The notes under the pieces are model-generated. The model ran no database searches and was not told where the DNA came from. It saw only the letters and a list, made by a program, of their open reading frames with translations. 64,000 nt of DNA. Origin: Bog-473 sp963781955. Lineage in GTDB: Bacteria > Actinomycetota > Acidimicrobiia > Acidimicrobiales > RAAP-2. Positions within the stretch are counted from its first letter, which is position 1. Every line of letters begins with the position of its first letter. The stretch spans positions 248,001 through 312,000 of the forward strand of contig CAWAHU010000002.1 in NCBI GenBank assembly GCA_963781955.1. Direction: 5' to 3'. Below are positions 42,970 through 51,237 of this stretch, piece by piece. Both the position numbers and the translations under genes were made by a program.

Positions 42970-43752
42970 ATGACCGCCGTGACCACTGTCCTGGCCGGGA
43001 CCGCCGCGGTCGTCTCCGTCTTCGCGGCGGCCCGCTCCACCTGGTCTCCGTGCGGGGTCTCGATGCTCGCCAGCATCACGCCCCTGGCCGAACGCGGGCG
43101 GGGGCACCGGTACCGGACCACGGCGGCCTGGTTCGTGGCCGGGAGCGTCGCGGGCGGTCTCACGCTCGGCCTGGCCATGGCCGGCCTGGCCGCCGCGGTG
43201 ATGGCAATCAGTCCCGGGGCCACTACCCTGCTCGCGCTGGCCTGCGCTGGGGCAGCGCTCGCGGCGGTATCCGACAGCCACCTGGCCGGGGTCCGGCTGC
43301 CCATCCACCAGCGCCAAGTCAACGAGCGGTGGCTCGACCAGTTCCGGCCCTGGGTCTACGGGGCTGGGTTCGGCTGGCAGATCGGCGTCGGGCTCGCCAC
43401 CTACATCAAGACAGCGGCCGTGTACTTGATGGTCGTCCTGGTCGCGCTGAGCGGCGACCCGGGGGCGGCGATCGCTGTCGGCGTGCTCTTCGGCCTCGTC
43501 CGCGGCCTGGCCGTGCTGCTCGGGCGCCGCATCACGAGCTTGGACGTGTTGGCCCGCTTCCACCGCGCCATGGACGCCCTCGACGGCCCATCGGCCGCCG
43601 TCGTCGTCGCGGTCGAGGTCGTGGCCGCCATCATGTGCGGCTGGCTGCTCTCCCCGCTGGTGGGCGGGGCCGTCGCCGTCCCAGCCGCCGGCCTTGCGCT
43701 GTGGCGGGCCCGACCCCGCTTCCCCGAACGGCGGCGGACTGCCCGCACCTGA
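42970..43752 (+). CDS. CcdA/DsbD-like membrane protein
   Basis: 260 residues with about six membrane helices. The first helix ends STWSPCGVSMLASITPLAE, matching the first redox-cysteine motif of CcdA-type thiol transporters (Cys28). The matching second cysteine of the usual pair is not obvious, so electron transfer is uncertain. AGAGGA seven bases before the ATG supports the start. Its place after the cysteine-rich exported protein suggests that it helps set disulfide state outside the membrane. Confidence 0.72.
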   Translation: MTAVTTVLAGTAAVVSVFAAARSTWSPCGVSMLASITPLAERGRGHRYRTTAAWFVAGSVAGGLTLGLAMAGLAAAVMAISPGATTLLALACAGAALAAVSDSHLAGVRLPIHQRQVNERWLDQFRPWVYGAGFGWQIGVGLATYIKTAAVYLMVVLVALSGDPGAAIAVGVLFGLVRGLAVLLGRRITSLDVLARFHRAMDALDGPSAAVVVAVEVVAAIMCGWLLSPLVGGAVAVPAAGLALWRARPRFPERRRTART

Positions 43753-43893
43753 GCGGACCGGCCGCACCTGAACAGCCGTCCCCGGCCCCGGGGTTGTGGC
43801 CAAACATCCCTGATCCGGGACGCGGTGCAGTGATCCAATTGCATCCGCTCGGCGTAGTGCAGCATTGGGAACGTCCGAGACGGGAGGCGCCAC

Positions 43894-44448
43894 ATGCGGC
43901 ACATGCAGGGAATCCGAGGGGGTCGGCAGCGCAGGATCGGGCGCGCGGCGGCAGTCGCGTTGTTCGGCGCGGCGTTGATCCCCGCCTTGACCACGGGCGC
44001 GGCCGGAGCGTCGCTCCAGAATGCCACAAGGCTCTCCGTCGTCAAGACGTCGACCTTCGGCGGTGTGCTCTCCGACGGCAAGACCGTCTACACCCTCAGG
44101 GCGAGCTCCACGCCGTGTACGGCAGCCTGCCTCAAGATCTGGCCTGCGGTGGTGCTCCCGCACGGAGCGAAGCACGCCAAGGCGGGACCGGGCGTCAGCG
44201 GATCGAAGGTCGGTGCGGTCAAGGTCCCCGGCGTCGGCCTTCAGGTCACCTACGGGGGCAAGCGGCTGTACTGGTACACCGGTGACGCATCGCCCGGCCA
44301 GGTGCACGGCAACTTCACCGACACCTGGGGTACCTGGACCGCGGTGGTCATCTCCAAGCCCCACGGGTCGGCCACCACCTCGAGCTCGGGATCCGGGGGC
44401 TCGGGATCCGGGGGCTCGGGCGCCGGCTCAGGCGGGGTTTCGTTCTGA
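43894..44448 (+). CDS. Secreted COG4315-type protein (YxWYxxD repeats), GGVSF tail
   Basis: 184 residues: basic start, signal peptide (AAAVALFGAALIPALTTGAAGAS), then two motifs of the COG4315 family, CTAACLKIWPAVV and LYWYTGDASPGQVHG. The C-terminus is a Gly/Ser linker ending GSGGVSF. The paralogue at 46798-47565 ends the same way. Function unknown in the family. ATG 43894 has GGGAGG six bases before it. The 141 bases upstream show no obvious promoter I would defend. Confidence 0.82.
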   Translation: MRHMQGIRGGRQRRIGRAAAVALFGAALIPALTTGAAGASLQNATRLSVVKTSTFGGVLSDGKTVYTLRASSTPCTAACLKIWPAVVLPHGAKHAKAGPGVSGSKVGAVKVPGVGLQVTYGGKRLYWYTGDASPGQVHGNFTDTWGTWTAVVISKPHGSATTSSSGSGGSGSGGSGAGSGGVSF

Positions 44449-44486
44449 GTGACCCCGTCCTTGTCGCTCCGATCGCCCCACCTCCG

Positions 44487-45554
44487 TTGGTAGTCACACT
44501 CCACCCCAGCACCATCGCCGCCCCCGGCGCCGGGGCCCCTCGGCCGGCCGATGCCGCACGCCGGCCCCGGCCGGCCGTCGGGTCACGGGTCTACCTCCCC
44601 GCTTGTGGGGTCGCACTCGGGACGGCCGCCCTCATCGGCGCCGGGTGGGTCACCCACTGGGGCGGAGCAGACTTCGCCGGGTCGATCGGTGCCCTCCACC
44701 TCGTCGTCGCGGGTCCGGTGAGCTTGGCCGTGCTGGCGGCGATCCTCGTCGTCGAACGGGTCCGCCCGGCGCAGCGACGGGCACTGGTCGCCCGAGGTCA
44801 TCGCCAGGACGTGCTCTTCACGCTGCTGCACGCGACCCTGGGCGTCGTGCTCATCACCGCCCTCACGCTCTCCTTCGAGGAGGTCGTCCAGCGGGCACTG
44901 CCGTGGATCGTGCTGCCCCGGATGGGCGTCGTGCCGCACGTGGGCGCCATCGCGGCCGTCTTCATCGCGATGGATGCCTGCAACTGGCTCGTGCACCTGG
45001 CGAACCACCGGGTCCGGATGCTCTGGCGCTTTCACGAGCTGCACCACTCGCAAGAGGACATGAACGCGTTGACCGTCTTCCGGACGCATCCGCTCATCCA
45101 TGTCTCCTACCTGCTCGCCCTCCTGCCCGGGATCGTCCTCCTGGCCAACGGCGCCGTGTCGGTGACGTTGCTGATCGCCTACGGCGGCATCGTCGCCTTC
45201 GCCCACTCCAACACGAACCTCGGATTCGGGCCGCTCGGCCGGATCCTCGTCAGTCCCAACTACCACCGGATCCATCACCGGCTCGACGGCGCGCAGGACG
45301 TGAACCTCGGTTTCGCCCTGACCGTCTGGGACCAGCTGTCCCGCCGGGCCGTCTTCCCTTCCCCCGACACCGTCCGCATCGACACGGGCCTACCCGGACG
45401 ACCGCTCGCCGTCGAGCAGGAAGGACCGAGAGCGCAGCACCTTGCCACCTTCGTCGCGCAACTCGTCGGCCCGTTCCGCCCCATGCCCAGTCCCGTGGAC
45501 CTGCCCACAGTCCGTCGCGAACCGACCTCCCTCCCGGTGGGGGGCACGCCCTGA
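44487..45554 (+). CDS. Sterol desaturase/fatty acid hydroxylase family membrane protein
   Basis: 355 residues. The di-iron histidine clusters are present: WLVHLANH, WRFHELHHSQ and NYHRIHH, set among four or five membrane helices. Members hydroxylate or desaturate lipids and carotenoids. The start is uncertain: TTG 44487 is the only early candidate with family-like length; no ribosome site is visible. The stop overlaps the next ATG, so it is coupled to the DoxX gene. Confidence 0.87.
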   Translation: MVVTLHPSTIAAPGAGAPRPADAARRPRPAVGSRVYLPACGVALGTAALIGAGWVTHWGGADFAGSIGALHLVVAGPVSLAVLAAILVVERVRPAQRRALVARGHRQDVLFTLLHATLGVVLITALTLSFEEVVQRALPWIVLPRMGVVPHVGAIAAVFIAMDACNWLVHLANHRVRMLWRFHELHHSQEDMNALTVFRTHPLIHVSYLLALLPGIVLLANGAVSVTLLIAYGGIVAFAHSNTNLGFGPLGRILVSPNYHRIHHRLDGAQDVNLGFALTVWDQLSRRAVFPSPDTVRIDTGLPGRPLAVEQEGPRAQHLATFVAQLVGPFRPMPSPVDLPTVRREPTSLPVGGTP

Positions 45555-46081
45555 TGGTCGCCGTCACACCTCCTGGCACCGAGCAGCGCCGTCGAGAGGC
45601 GCTGCGCCTCCTCTTTTCGGGTCGTGCCGCGCCGGCGGCAACCGATCTCGCGCTCATCGCCACCCGCGTGGCACTGGCCTGGATCTTCCTCTACTACGGG
45701 GCCGGGAAGCTCTTCGGAGCCTTCAACGGCCCCGGGCTCCACCGGACGGCGTTGTACTTCTCGAACGTGGCTCATCTGCACCCGGGAGGGTTCTTCGCGG
45801 TGCTCGGTGGTCTGACCGAGTTCGGGGGCAGCCTCGCCGTGGCGTTCGGCCTCTGCACCCGACTCGCCGGCCTGGCCCTCTTCGGGGACATGGTGATGGC
45901 CATGATCACGGTGACCTGGACCACCGGCATCAATTCGTCCAACCCGCCACCGGGGTACCAGCTCAACTTGGCTCTCGCCGTCCTGGCGTTGATCGTCGCC
46001 CTCCTCGGTGCCGGCCGGTACAGCGTCGACGCCCTCATCGCCCGGAGGCTCGGGCTGAAGGGAACACCGACCACCCGTTGA
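45554..46081 (+). CDS. DoxX family membrane protein
   Basis: 175 residues, four helices. The pattern TRVALAWIFLYYGAGKLFG, then FFAVLGGLTEFGGSLAVAFGLCTRLAGL, is typical DoxX. DoxX-like proteins are linked to quinone or thiol redox at the membrane. It is coupled on both sides: TGATG overlap with the hydroxylase gene, and 23 bases to the methyltransferase-like gene. Confidence 0.88.
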   Translation: MVAVTPPGTEQRRREALRLLFSGRAAPAATDLALIATRVALAWIFLYYGAGKLFGAFNGPGLHRTALYFSNVAHLHPGGFFAVLGGLTEFGGSLAVAFGLCTRLAGLALFGDMVMAMITVTWTTGINSSNPPPGYQLNLALAVLALIVALLGAGRYSVDALIARRLGLKGTPTTR

Positions 46082-46104
46082 CGGAGAGGGCGAGGCGTGT
46101 GGAG

Positions 46105-46773
46105 ATGACCGGGCCGCTGCGACTGGGACGAGGGGGGCGCCTCGTCCCGTCGTCCACGACGGCCCGCCTCGACGGGACACTCAGAATGTCGGCCAACCTC
46201 GTGGGCGCCCTCGGCGCCGCGTACTTCGCGTTCCTCACCCTCGACGGCTATGTCAGGACCCACCGGGTCCTCGGGGCGGGATTCTTCGTCGAACAGGTGG
46301 TGGTCGTCATCGTCTACCTGGTCCGGCGTCCGGCCCGGGTGGTCACACGGCGCACTCGGGACTGGGTCCTGGCGTTCGCCGGGACGTTCACCCCCGTACT
46401 CCTGCGGCCGGACGGGGCCCATCCGCAGACGGGCGTGCAGCTCGGGCTCGCACTCCAGCTCGTCGGGTTGACCGTCTGCGTCTGGTCGTTCCTCACCCTC
46501 GGGCGTTCGTTCGGCTTCGCCGCCGCCGACAGGGGTCTCGTCCGTCGCGGGCCCTACGGGGTCGTCCGGCACCCCATTTACGCCTCGTACGTCCTGCTCC
46601 AGTCCGGCTACGTCCTGCAGAGCCCCTCGCTGCGCAATGCGTTCGTGCTCCTGGTGGCGACCGGCTGCAACATCGGGCGGGCGCTGGTCGAGGATGACCT
46701 GCTGGCGACGAACCCCGACCACGCCGGGTATCGCCAGAGGGTCCGCTGGCGACTGCTCCCGGGCGTCTGGTAG
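46105..46773 (+). CDS. Isoprenylcysteine carboxyl methyltransferase-like membrane protein
   Basis: 222 residues with about five helices. The C-terminal segment LVRRGPYGVVRHPIYASYVLLQSGYVL, then LVEDDLLATNPDHAGYRQRVRWRLLPGVW, is the SAM-binding PEMT/ICMT signature. Bacterial members methylate diverse lipids. Start ATG 46105 is used; GTG 46099 and TTG 46078 are in frame. Last gene of the hydroxylase-DoxX group. Confidence 0.85.
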   Translation: MTGPLRLGRGGRLVPSSTTARLDGTLRMSANLVGALGAAYFAFLTLDGYVRTHRVLGAGFFVEQVVVVIVYLVRRPARVVTRRTRDWVLAFAGTFTPVLLRPDGAHPQTGVQLGLALQLVGLTVCVWSFLTLGRSFGFAAADRGLVRRGPYGVVRHPIYASYVLLQSGYVLQSPSLRNAFVLLVATGCNIGRALVEDDLLATNPDHAGYRQRVRWRLLPGVW

Positions 46774-46776
46774 TTC

Positions 46777-46789
46777 AGCCGGCCCGGCT
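46777..46789. terminator. Symmetric hairpin at a convergent junction
   Basis: AGCCG, a three-base loop GCC, then CGGCT, in the 24 bases between the methyltransferase-like stop and the convergent COG4315 stop. It could end transcripts from both sides. No T-tract. Confidence 0.35.
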
Positions 46790-46797
46790 CGGAGCGA

Positions 46798-47565
46798 TCA
46801 GAACGAGACCCCGCCTCCGGACGTGGAGGTCGTGTTCGGAGTCGTCGTGGTCGGCGGGTTGGTCGGAGGCGGGCTGGACGCCGGCGGTCTCGACGGAACC
46901 GGGCCGGACGCCGGCGCGCTCGACGGAACCGGGCTGGACGCCGGCGCGCTCGACGGAACCGGGCTGGACGCCGGGGGGCTCGACGGAACCGGTTGCGTGG
47001 TCGACGACGAAGGGACGAGGGCCGAACCGGCCCGGCCCAGACGGACGGCGGAACCGGTCGGACGCACGACGGACCAGAGGTCAGACACGTCCCGTCCACG
47101 CGCCTGGCCCAGAGAGTGGTCTGCGGCGAAGAAGTACAGGGGATGCCCGTCGATGGTGACCTGCAGGCGTCGGTCGGAGCGACGCAGGGTCCCGAGTCCT
47201 CGCAGACGGCCGAGATGGCGGGGCGCCCCGGCCGACACGGTGAGCGGAGGCCAGACGGTCGCGCAGGCTCCGGTGCACGAGCTGTGACCGCGGATGTCGC
47301 CCGCATAGACGTACAGCAGCCGATGCCCCGACACGAGCACCGTCCCGAGTCCGGAGACGTCGGCCGTCGAGACGAGGGGCCTCGACGTGGCCGCGCCGGT
47401 CACGACCGGTATCCCGGCCCAGCCGAAGGCGAGCAGGCCGCACACGATGGCCCCCCCGGTGATGCGCTTCTGCGGCCACCCGGTAGGCCTTCGGTCCTTC
47501 TCCTCCGTGCCCCCGTCTGGGCCCCGCCCGGGTGCCGTGCACCCAATGTGCCTCGTGCCGAACAT
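46798..47565 (-). CDS. Secreted COG4315-type protein with Ser/Pro linker and GGVSF tail
   Basis: 255 residues. A membrane or signal segment (ITGGAIVCGLLAFGWAGIPVV) precedes two family motifs, LLYVYAGDIRGHSSCTGACATVWPPL (split here for reading) and LYFFAADHSLGQARG. A long Ser/Pro/Ala linker follows, built from ten-residue repeats, and the end is SGGGVSF. GGAGGAG five bases before the ATG supports the start. It follows the anti-sigma gene by 74 bases on the same strand and may be part of the ECF operon. Confidence 0.82.
   Translation of the reverse strand: MFGTRHIGCTAPGRGPDGGTEEKDRRPTGWPQKRITGGAIVCGLLAFGWAGIPVVTGAATSRPLVSTADVSGLGTVLVSGHRLLYVYAGDIRGHSSCTGACATVWPPLTVSAGAPRHLGRLRGLGTLRRSDRRLQVTIDGHPLYFFAADHSLGQARGRDVSDLWSVVRPTGSAVRLGRAGSALVPSSSTTQPVPSSPPASSPVPSSAPASSPVPSSAPASGPVPSRPPASSPPPTNPPTTTTPNTTSTSGGGVSF
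46876..46995. repeat. Four 30-bp tandem repeats coding for the Ser/Pro linker
   Basis: Four consecutive 30-base units, each beginning GGACGCCGG on the plus strand; the second and third are identical. They encode the SSPVPSSAPA-type linker of the secreted protein. Confidence 0.8.
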
Positions 47566-47639
47566 CGCTCTCCTCCGTCCGCATGCCGTGTCGACGGGTA
47601 CCTACGGACGGTCGGCGGAGCTGGATCAGCGACGACGGG

Positions 47640-48290
47640 CTATCCCACGCGCGCCGTGGCGAGCGTCGTTCCTCGAGGGTCTTCGAGCGACACCGCACGC
47701 ACACGCGACACCGGCGCCGGGATGCTCGTCGTCCACGAGCCGTACCCGTCGCCCAGCCAGAAGGTTCCCGCGGTCTCTCGGCGCCCGTCCGCCAGGGTGA
47801 TCACGCAGGTGACCCGCGCCGCCAACGCGTTCTCGCTCTCGACGTGCATCGCCAGCCTGGGCTCGGGCTCCGACGTCAGGACCACGCGGCCCGTGACGCC
47901 AGACTGCGACTGCAACGTCCCCACCGTCACCTTCGCCGCCGTCCGACCCTGCACGGCGACGTAGGTACCCGCGCCGACACCGAGCGCGACGACGACCGCC
48001 GCCGCCGCCAGCACGAGGTGCCGCCACGTGCGGCGCACCGGGGGCGACTCGCCCTGGTGCATCCTCTCGAGCACGCTGTCGGCCAGCCCCTCCGGGGGTT
48101 CGGCCTCCGGCAGGAGCATGACCATGGCGTCGACACTGGCGCCGTAGGACTCCAGCTCGCCGGCGCACGACTGGCACGACTCGACGTGACGCAGCACGGC
48201 GGCACGTTCGCGCCCGGTCAACGCACCGATCGCGAGCAGCGGCAGCTCGTCCTCGAGCTCGGGGCAGGTGCGCTCATGGCTCGACGTCAT
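47640..48290 (-). CDS. Zinc-binding (ZAS/RskA-type) anti-sigma factor
   Basis: 216 residues. The N-terminal cytoplasmic domain has the zinc anti-sigma motif HVESCQSC (HxxxCxxC). A single membrane helix (HLVLAAAAVVVALGVGAGTYV) and an RskA-like extracytoplasmic domain (SGVTGRVVLTSEPEPRLAMHV) follow. It should hold the ECF sigma factor encoded just upstream, whose stop overlaps this ATG (ATGA). Confidence 0.92.
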   Translation of the reverse strand: MTSSHERTCPELEDELPLLAIGALTGRERAAVLRHVESCQSCAGELESYGASVDAMVMLLPEAEPPEGLADSVLERMHQGESPPVRRTWRHLVLAAAAVVVALGVGAGTYVAVQGRTAAKVTVGTLQSQSGVTGRVVLTSEPEPRLAMHVESENALAARVTCVITLADGRRETAGTFWLGDGYGSWTTSIPAPVSRVRAVSLEDPRGTTLATARVG

Positions 48291-48919
48291 CGGGTCTCGC
48301 CTTCCTCGACACTGAGGGCCGCACGCATCTTCTGCAGGCCCATCCGGATCCTTCCCTTGACCGTGCCCAGCGGGACCCCGTCGGCCTCGGCGACCTCGGC
48401 CGCCGTGTAGCCGTAGAGCGACGCCAGCACCAGCGCCCGGCGCTGCTCGGCAGGGAGCCGGGCGAGCGCCACCCTCAGCCGCGCGGCTCCGTCCCTCCTC
48501 ACTACGTCTTGCTCCACCAGGTCGTGTGCACTCCCCTCTTCGATTTGCACGAGGACGGCCGGATCGAAGGGGTCGGCGCGGCGGGCCCGGAGGTGGTCGA
48601 TCGAGAGGTTCCGCGCGATCCTGGCGATCCACGCCGGCGCGGCCGATCGACTCGGGTCGAACCCGGCCGCGTGCCGCCAGACGCGCAGGAATGTCTCCTG
48701 GGTGATGTCCTCGGCGGCGCGGCGGTCCCGCGTGATAGCGGTGGCGACGCCATAGACCCGGCGCTGATGGCGCTGCACCAGGATCTCGGCGGCCTGGTGG
48801 TCGCCGGTCCCCATCGCAGCGAGGAGCGCCTCGTCCGAGACCCACGACGCGGACGTCTGCACCACGCCGGTCCGGCGGTCGGTGCCGTATGCATCGATGA
48901 CCGTTCCCGGCCGCTTCAC
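48287..48919 (-). CDS. ECF sigma factor (SigK/RpoE-like)
   Basis: About 210 residues. Region 2 includes QRHQRRVYGVATAITRDRRAAEDITQETFLRVWRHAAGF (split motif), and region 4 includes LPAEQRRALVLASLYGYTAAEVAEADGVPLGTVKGRI. GTG 48919 is chosen with GGAG five bases upstream; an ATG at 48955 is in frame but less supported. It forms an operon with the anti-sigma gene and possibly the secreted COG4315 gene. Targets are unknown. Confidence 0.92.
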   Translation of the reverse strand: MKRPGTVIDAYGTDRRTGVVQTSASWVSDEALLAAMGTGDHQAAEILVQRHQRRVYGVATAITRDRRAAEDITQETFLRVWRHAAGFDPSRSAAPAWIARIARNLSIDHLRARRADPFDPAVLVQIEEGSAHDLVEQDVVRRDGAARLRVALARLPAEQRRALVLASLYGYTAAEVAEADGVPLGTVKGRIRMGLQKMRAALSVEEGETR

Positions 48920-48984
48920 TGCTTCTCCACGTGGGCCTCCCGGGAGCTCCCACACCGACGTCGGGCAGTGCTCCCTCAGACTCT

Positions 48985-49001
48985 ACGGGCGAAGCGCCCG
49001 T
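48985..49001 (-). terminator. Candidate terminator after dnaB
   Basis: A perfect inverted repeat, ACGGGCG, three bases, CGCCCGT, lies about 80 bases after the dnaB stop codon and before the sigma-factor gene on the same strand. No T-tract follows, as in many actinobacterial terminators. Confidence 0.42.
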
Positions 49002-49077
49002 TCGGATCACCAGATGGCGCCGGGCCGTCCGCACCACCCGCGACCAGGCCTGCGCCCCGGCCCTGGCCAGCCCGGCC

Positions 49078-50472
49078 CTAGACGGAGCGGTGGTTCTCGA
49101 AGCGTGCGTACTGCTTGAGGAAGAGCAGGTTGGCCTTCCCGGTCGGGCCGTTGCGGTGCTTGGCCACCTCGATCAGCGCGTCGTCCGCCCGGTCGATGGG
49201 TACCTCGTCGTTGTACTCGGACTCCCGGTAGATGAAGAGCACGACGTCGGCATCCTGCTCGAGCGATCCCGACTCCCGCAGGTCCGACAGCTGCGGCGTC
49301 TTGTCCTGGCGGGACTCGAGGTTCCGGGAGAGCTGGGACAGGGCGATGACCGGCACCTCGAGTTCGCGGGCGAGGATCTTGAGGCCGCGGCTGATCTCGG
49401 CCACCTCGGTCTGGCGGTTCTCGGCCCGGCCCCGGCCGGTCATCAGCTGGAGGTAGTCGACGACCACCACGCCGAGGTCACCCTCGGACTTCTTCAGCCG
49501 GCGGGCCCGGGCCCGGATGTCCATGACCGTCACGGCGGGATTGTCGTCGATGAAGATCGGCGCGCCGGAGAGGCGGGTCACCGCCATGCCGATCTTGCTC
49601 CAGTCCTGGGTCCGGATGCGGCCGGTCTGGAGGTGCTGCCCGTTCACTTCCGCCTCGGATGCGAGCAGCCGTTGGGTCAGTTCGAGATGGCCCATCTCGA
49701 GGGAGAACAGCAGCGCCGGCCGGGCGACGTTGAGCCCGACGTTGGCCAGGATCCCGAGGGCGAAACTCGTCTTGCCCATGCCGGGGCGGGCGCCGACGAT
49801 GTTGAGCGTCGAGGGCTGGAAACCGAGGAGGATCTTGTCGAGCTCGTGGTAACCGCTGGCCACCCCCGTGATGTGCGAGCCCCGCTGGCCCAGCTCCTCG
49901 ATCCGGTCCAGCCCGGCACCGAGCAGATCGCGCAACGGCCGCATGGTGTCGGTCGTGCGGCGCTCGCCCACGTCGAACACCATCTGCTCGGCCTCGTCGA
50001 CCGCCGCCTTCACGTCCTCAGGGACCGAATACCCAATGTCGGCGATATCGCCGGCCACGCCGATCAGCCGACGCAACAGGGAGTGCTCCTCGACGATGGT
50101 GGCGTAGTGCCGTGCGTTGGCGATCGAGGGCGTGTTCGACTGCAGCCTGATGAAGATGGAGGGGTCGCCGACGGCCTCGAGCGTCCCCGAGCGCCGGAGT
50201 TCGTCGCTCACCGTGACGGCGTCGATGGCCTCGCCCCGCTCCATGAGCGCCTGGATGGCCCCGAAGATGTGCCCGTGCGCCGGCTTGTAGAAGTCTCCTG
50301 CCGAGCACGTCTCGATCCCGACCGACGCCGCGTCGAAGGACAGCAGCATGGCACCGAGGAGCGACTCCTCAGCCTCGAGGTCGTGCGGTGGGACGCGGGC
50401 GCCCGCGACCCCGCTCGGGGACACCGAGGGCCGGAGCGAGCGTGTGCGAGAGTCGTCGAAGGCCTGAACCAT
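49078..50472 (-). CDS. dnaB: Replicative DNA helicase
   Basis: 464 residues. N-terminal DnaB domain (PPHDLEAEESLLGAMLLS), linker, and a RecA-like helicase domain with Walker A GARPGMGKTS, Walker B VVVVDYLQLMTG and the SQLSRNLESR arginine region. No intein interrupts it. The start ATG 50472 has AGGGGAG just upstream. It lies after rplI on the same strand, as in mycobacteria, but separated by a 315-base gap containing DnaA-box-like sequences. Confidence 0.97.
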   Translation of the reverse strand: MVQAFDDSRTRSLRPSVSPSGVAGARVPPHDLEAEESLLGAMLLSFDAASVGIETCSAGDFYKPAHGHIFGAIQALMERGEAIDAVTVSDELRRSGTLEAVGDPSIFIRLQSNTPSIANARHYATIVEEHSLLRRLIGVAGDIADIGYSVPEDVKAAVDEAEQMVFDVGERRTTDTMRPLRDLLGAGLDRIEELGQRGSHITGVASGYHELDKILLGFQPSTLNIVGARPGMGKTSFALGILANVGLNVARPALLFSLEMGHLELTQRLLASEAEVNGQHLQTGRIRTQDWSKIGMAVTRLSGAPIFIDDNPAVTVMDIRARARRLKKSEGDLGVVVVDYLQLMTGRGRAENRQTEVAEISRGLKILARELEVPVIALSQLSRNLESRQDKTPQLSDLRESGSLEQDADVVLFIYRESEYNDEVPIDRADDALIEVAKHRNGPTGKANLLFLKQYARFENHRSV

Positions 50473-50523
50473 GGCTCCCCTACTCTGACGGTCCGTGGCT
50501 GGGGAAGGTAAGGAAGAACTTGC

Positions 50524-50586
50524 TGTGGGAAACCCGGATCTGCATGTGGGTAACGGTGGGAGGAAGTACCGGCCGGGTGTGGACAA
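50524..50586. promoter_or_regulatory. Cluster of DnaA-box-like 9-mers upstream of dnaB
   Basis: Three related 9-mers stand in the same orientation: TGTGGGAAA (50524), TGTGGGTAA (50545) and TGTGGACAA (50578). The last is the reverse complement of TTGTCCACA, the actinobacterial DnaA box. They lie 52-114 bases upstream of the dnaB start in the 315-base gap 50473-50787, which otherwise holds no gene that I can support. Confidence 0.5.
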
Positions 50587-50787
50587 GCGGTGGACGGCCG
50601 GGTCGGCCTGCGGACGGAGCCGGGGCCGGTAACGGGGGGGACCAGGGTGCCACGACACCCATGATCGGGGCCGGGTGTGACACCTGCGAGCCGGTGGGCC
50701 GCGCCGGGCGACCCCCTGAGGGGGCGCAGGGCGCCAAGTTGACCGCCGCACACCGCCGGGGAGGGTCCGGCGCCGGCGGGCGGCGAC

Positions 50788-51237
50788 TCAGCCGGCGGAG
50801 CTGACCTCCACGGTCACCACCACGGTGACGTCACGAAACAGCTCGACGGTGACGTCGAAGCTGCCCGTCTCCTTGATGTGCTCGGGGAGCACCACGTGGC
50901 GGCGGTCGACCTCGACCCCCTTGGCCGCCTCAATGGCGTCGGCCACCTCGGTCGGGCCCACCGAGCCGAAGAGGCGGCCCCCTCCGGCCGCCCGGGCCGT
51001 GATCGGGATGACGGCGCCGGCGAGGATCGTCGCCTGCGTCTCGGCCGCGCTGCGGTCCTGCGCCTCTCGCAGGTCGCGCCGACGGCGCATCTGCTCGGCC
51101 TGGCCCTCGATGCCGTCGGTGGCCTCGATGGCCCGGCCCTCGGGGATCAGGAAGTTGCGGGCGAACCCGCCGGCCACCTTGACGATGTCCCCGCGCCGCC
51201 CGACACCGGCGACGTCGTCACGCAGGAGGACCTTCAT
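50788..51237 (-). CDS. rplI: Large-subunit ribosomal protein bL9
   Basis: 149 residues, the normal length. The N-terminal domain is MKVLLRDDVAGVGRRGDIV and ARNFLIPEGRAIEAT. A long connecting helix (GIEGQAEQMRRRRDLREAQ) and the C-terminal RNA-binding domain (RLFGSVGPTEVADAI, LPEHIKETGSFDVTVELF) follow. Its ATG overlaps the rpsR stop as TGATG, so it is translated from the same transcript. Confidence 0.97.
   Translation of the reverse strand: MKVLLRDDVAGVGRRGDIVKVAGGFARNFLIPEGRAIEATDGIEGQAEQMRRRRDLREAQDRSAAETQATILAGAVIPITARAAGGGRLFGSVGPTEVADAIEAAKGVEVDRRHVVLPEHIKETGSFDVTVELFRDVTVVVTVEVSSAG

Noticed and set aside
46876..46995. 30-base repeats as a CRISPR or protein-binding array
   Set aside because: Contiguous in-frame repeats that code for a Ser/Pro linker of a secreted protein.
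50473..50787. Chromosomal replication origin
   Set aside because: Three DnaA-box-like sites are too few, there is no AT-rich unwinding region, and dnaA/dnaN are not adjacent; a regulatory cluster is the safer call.
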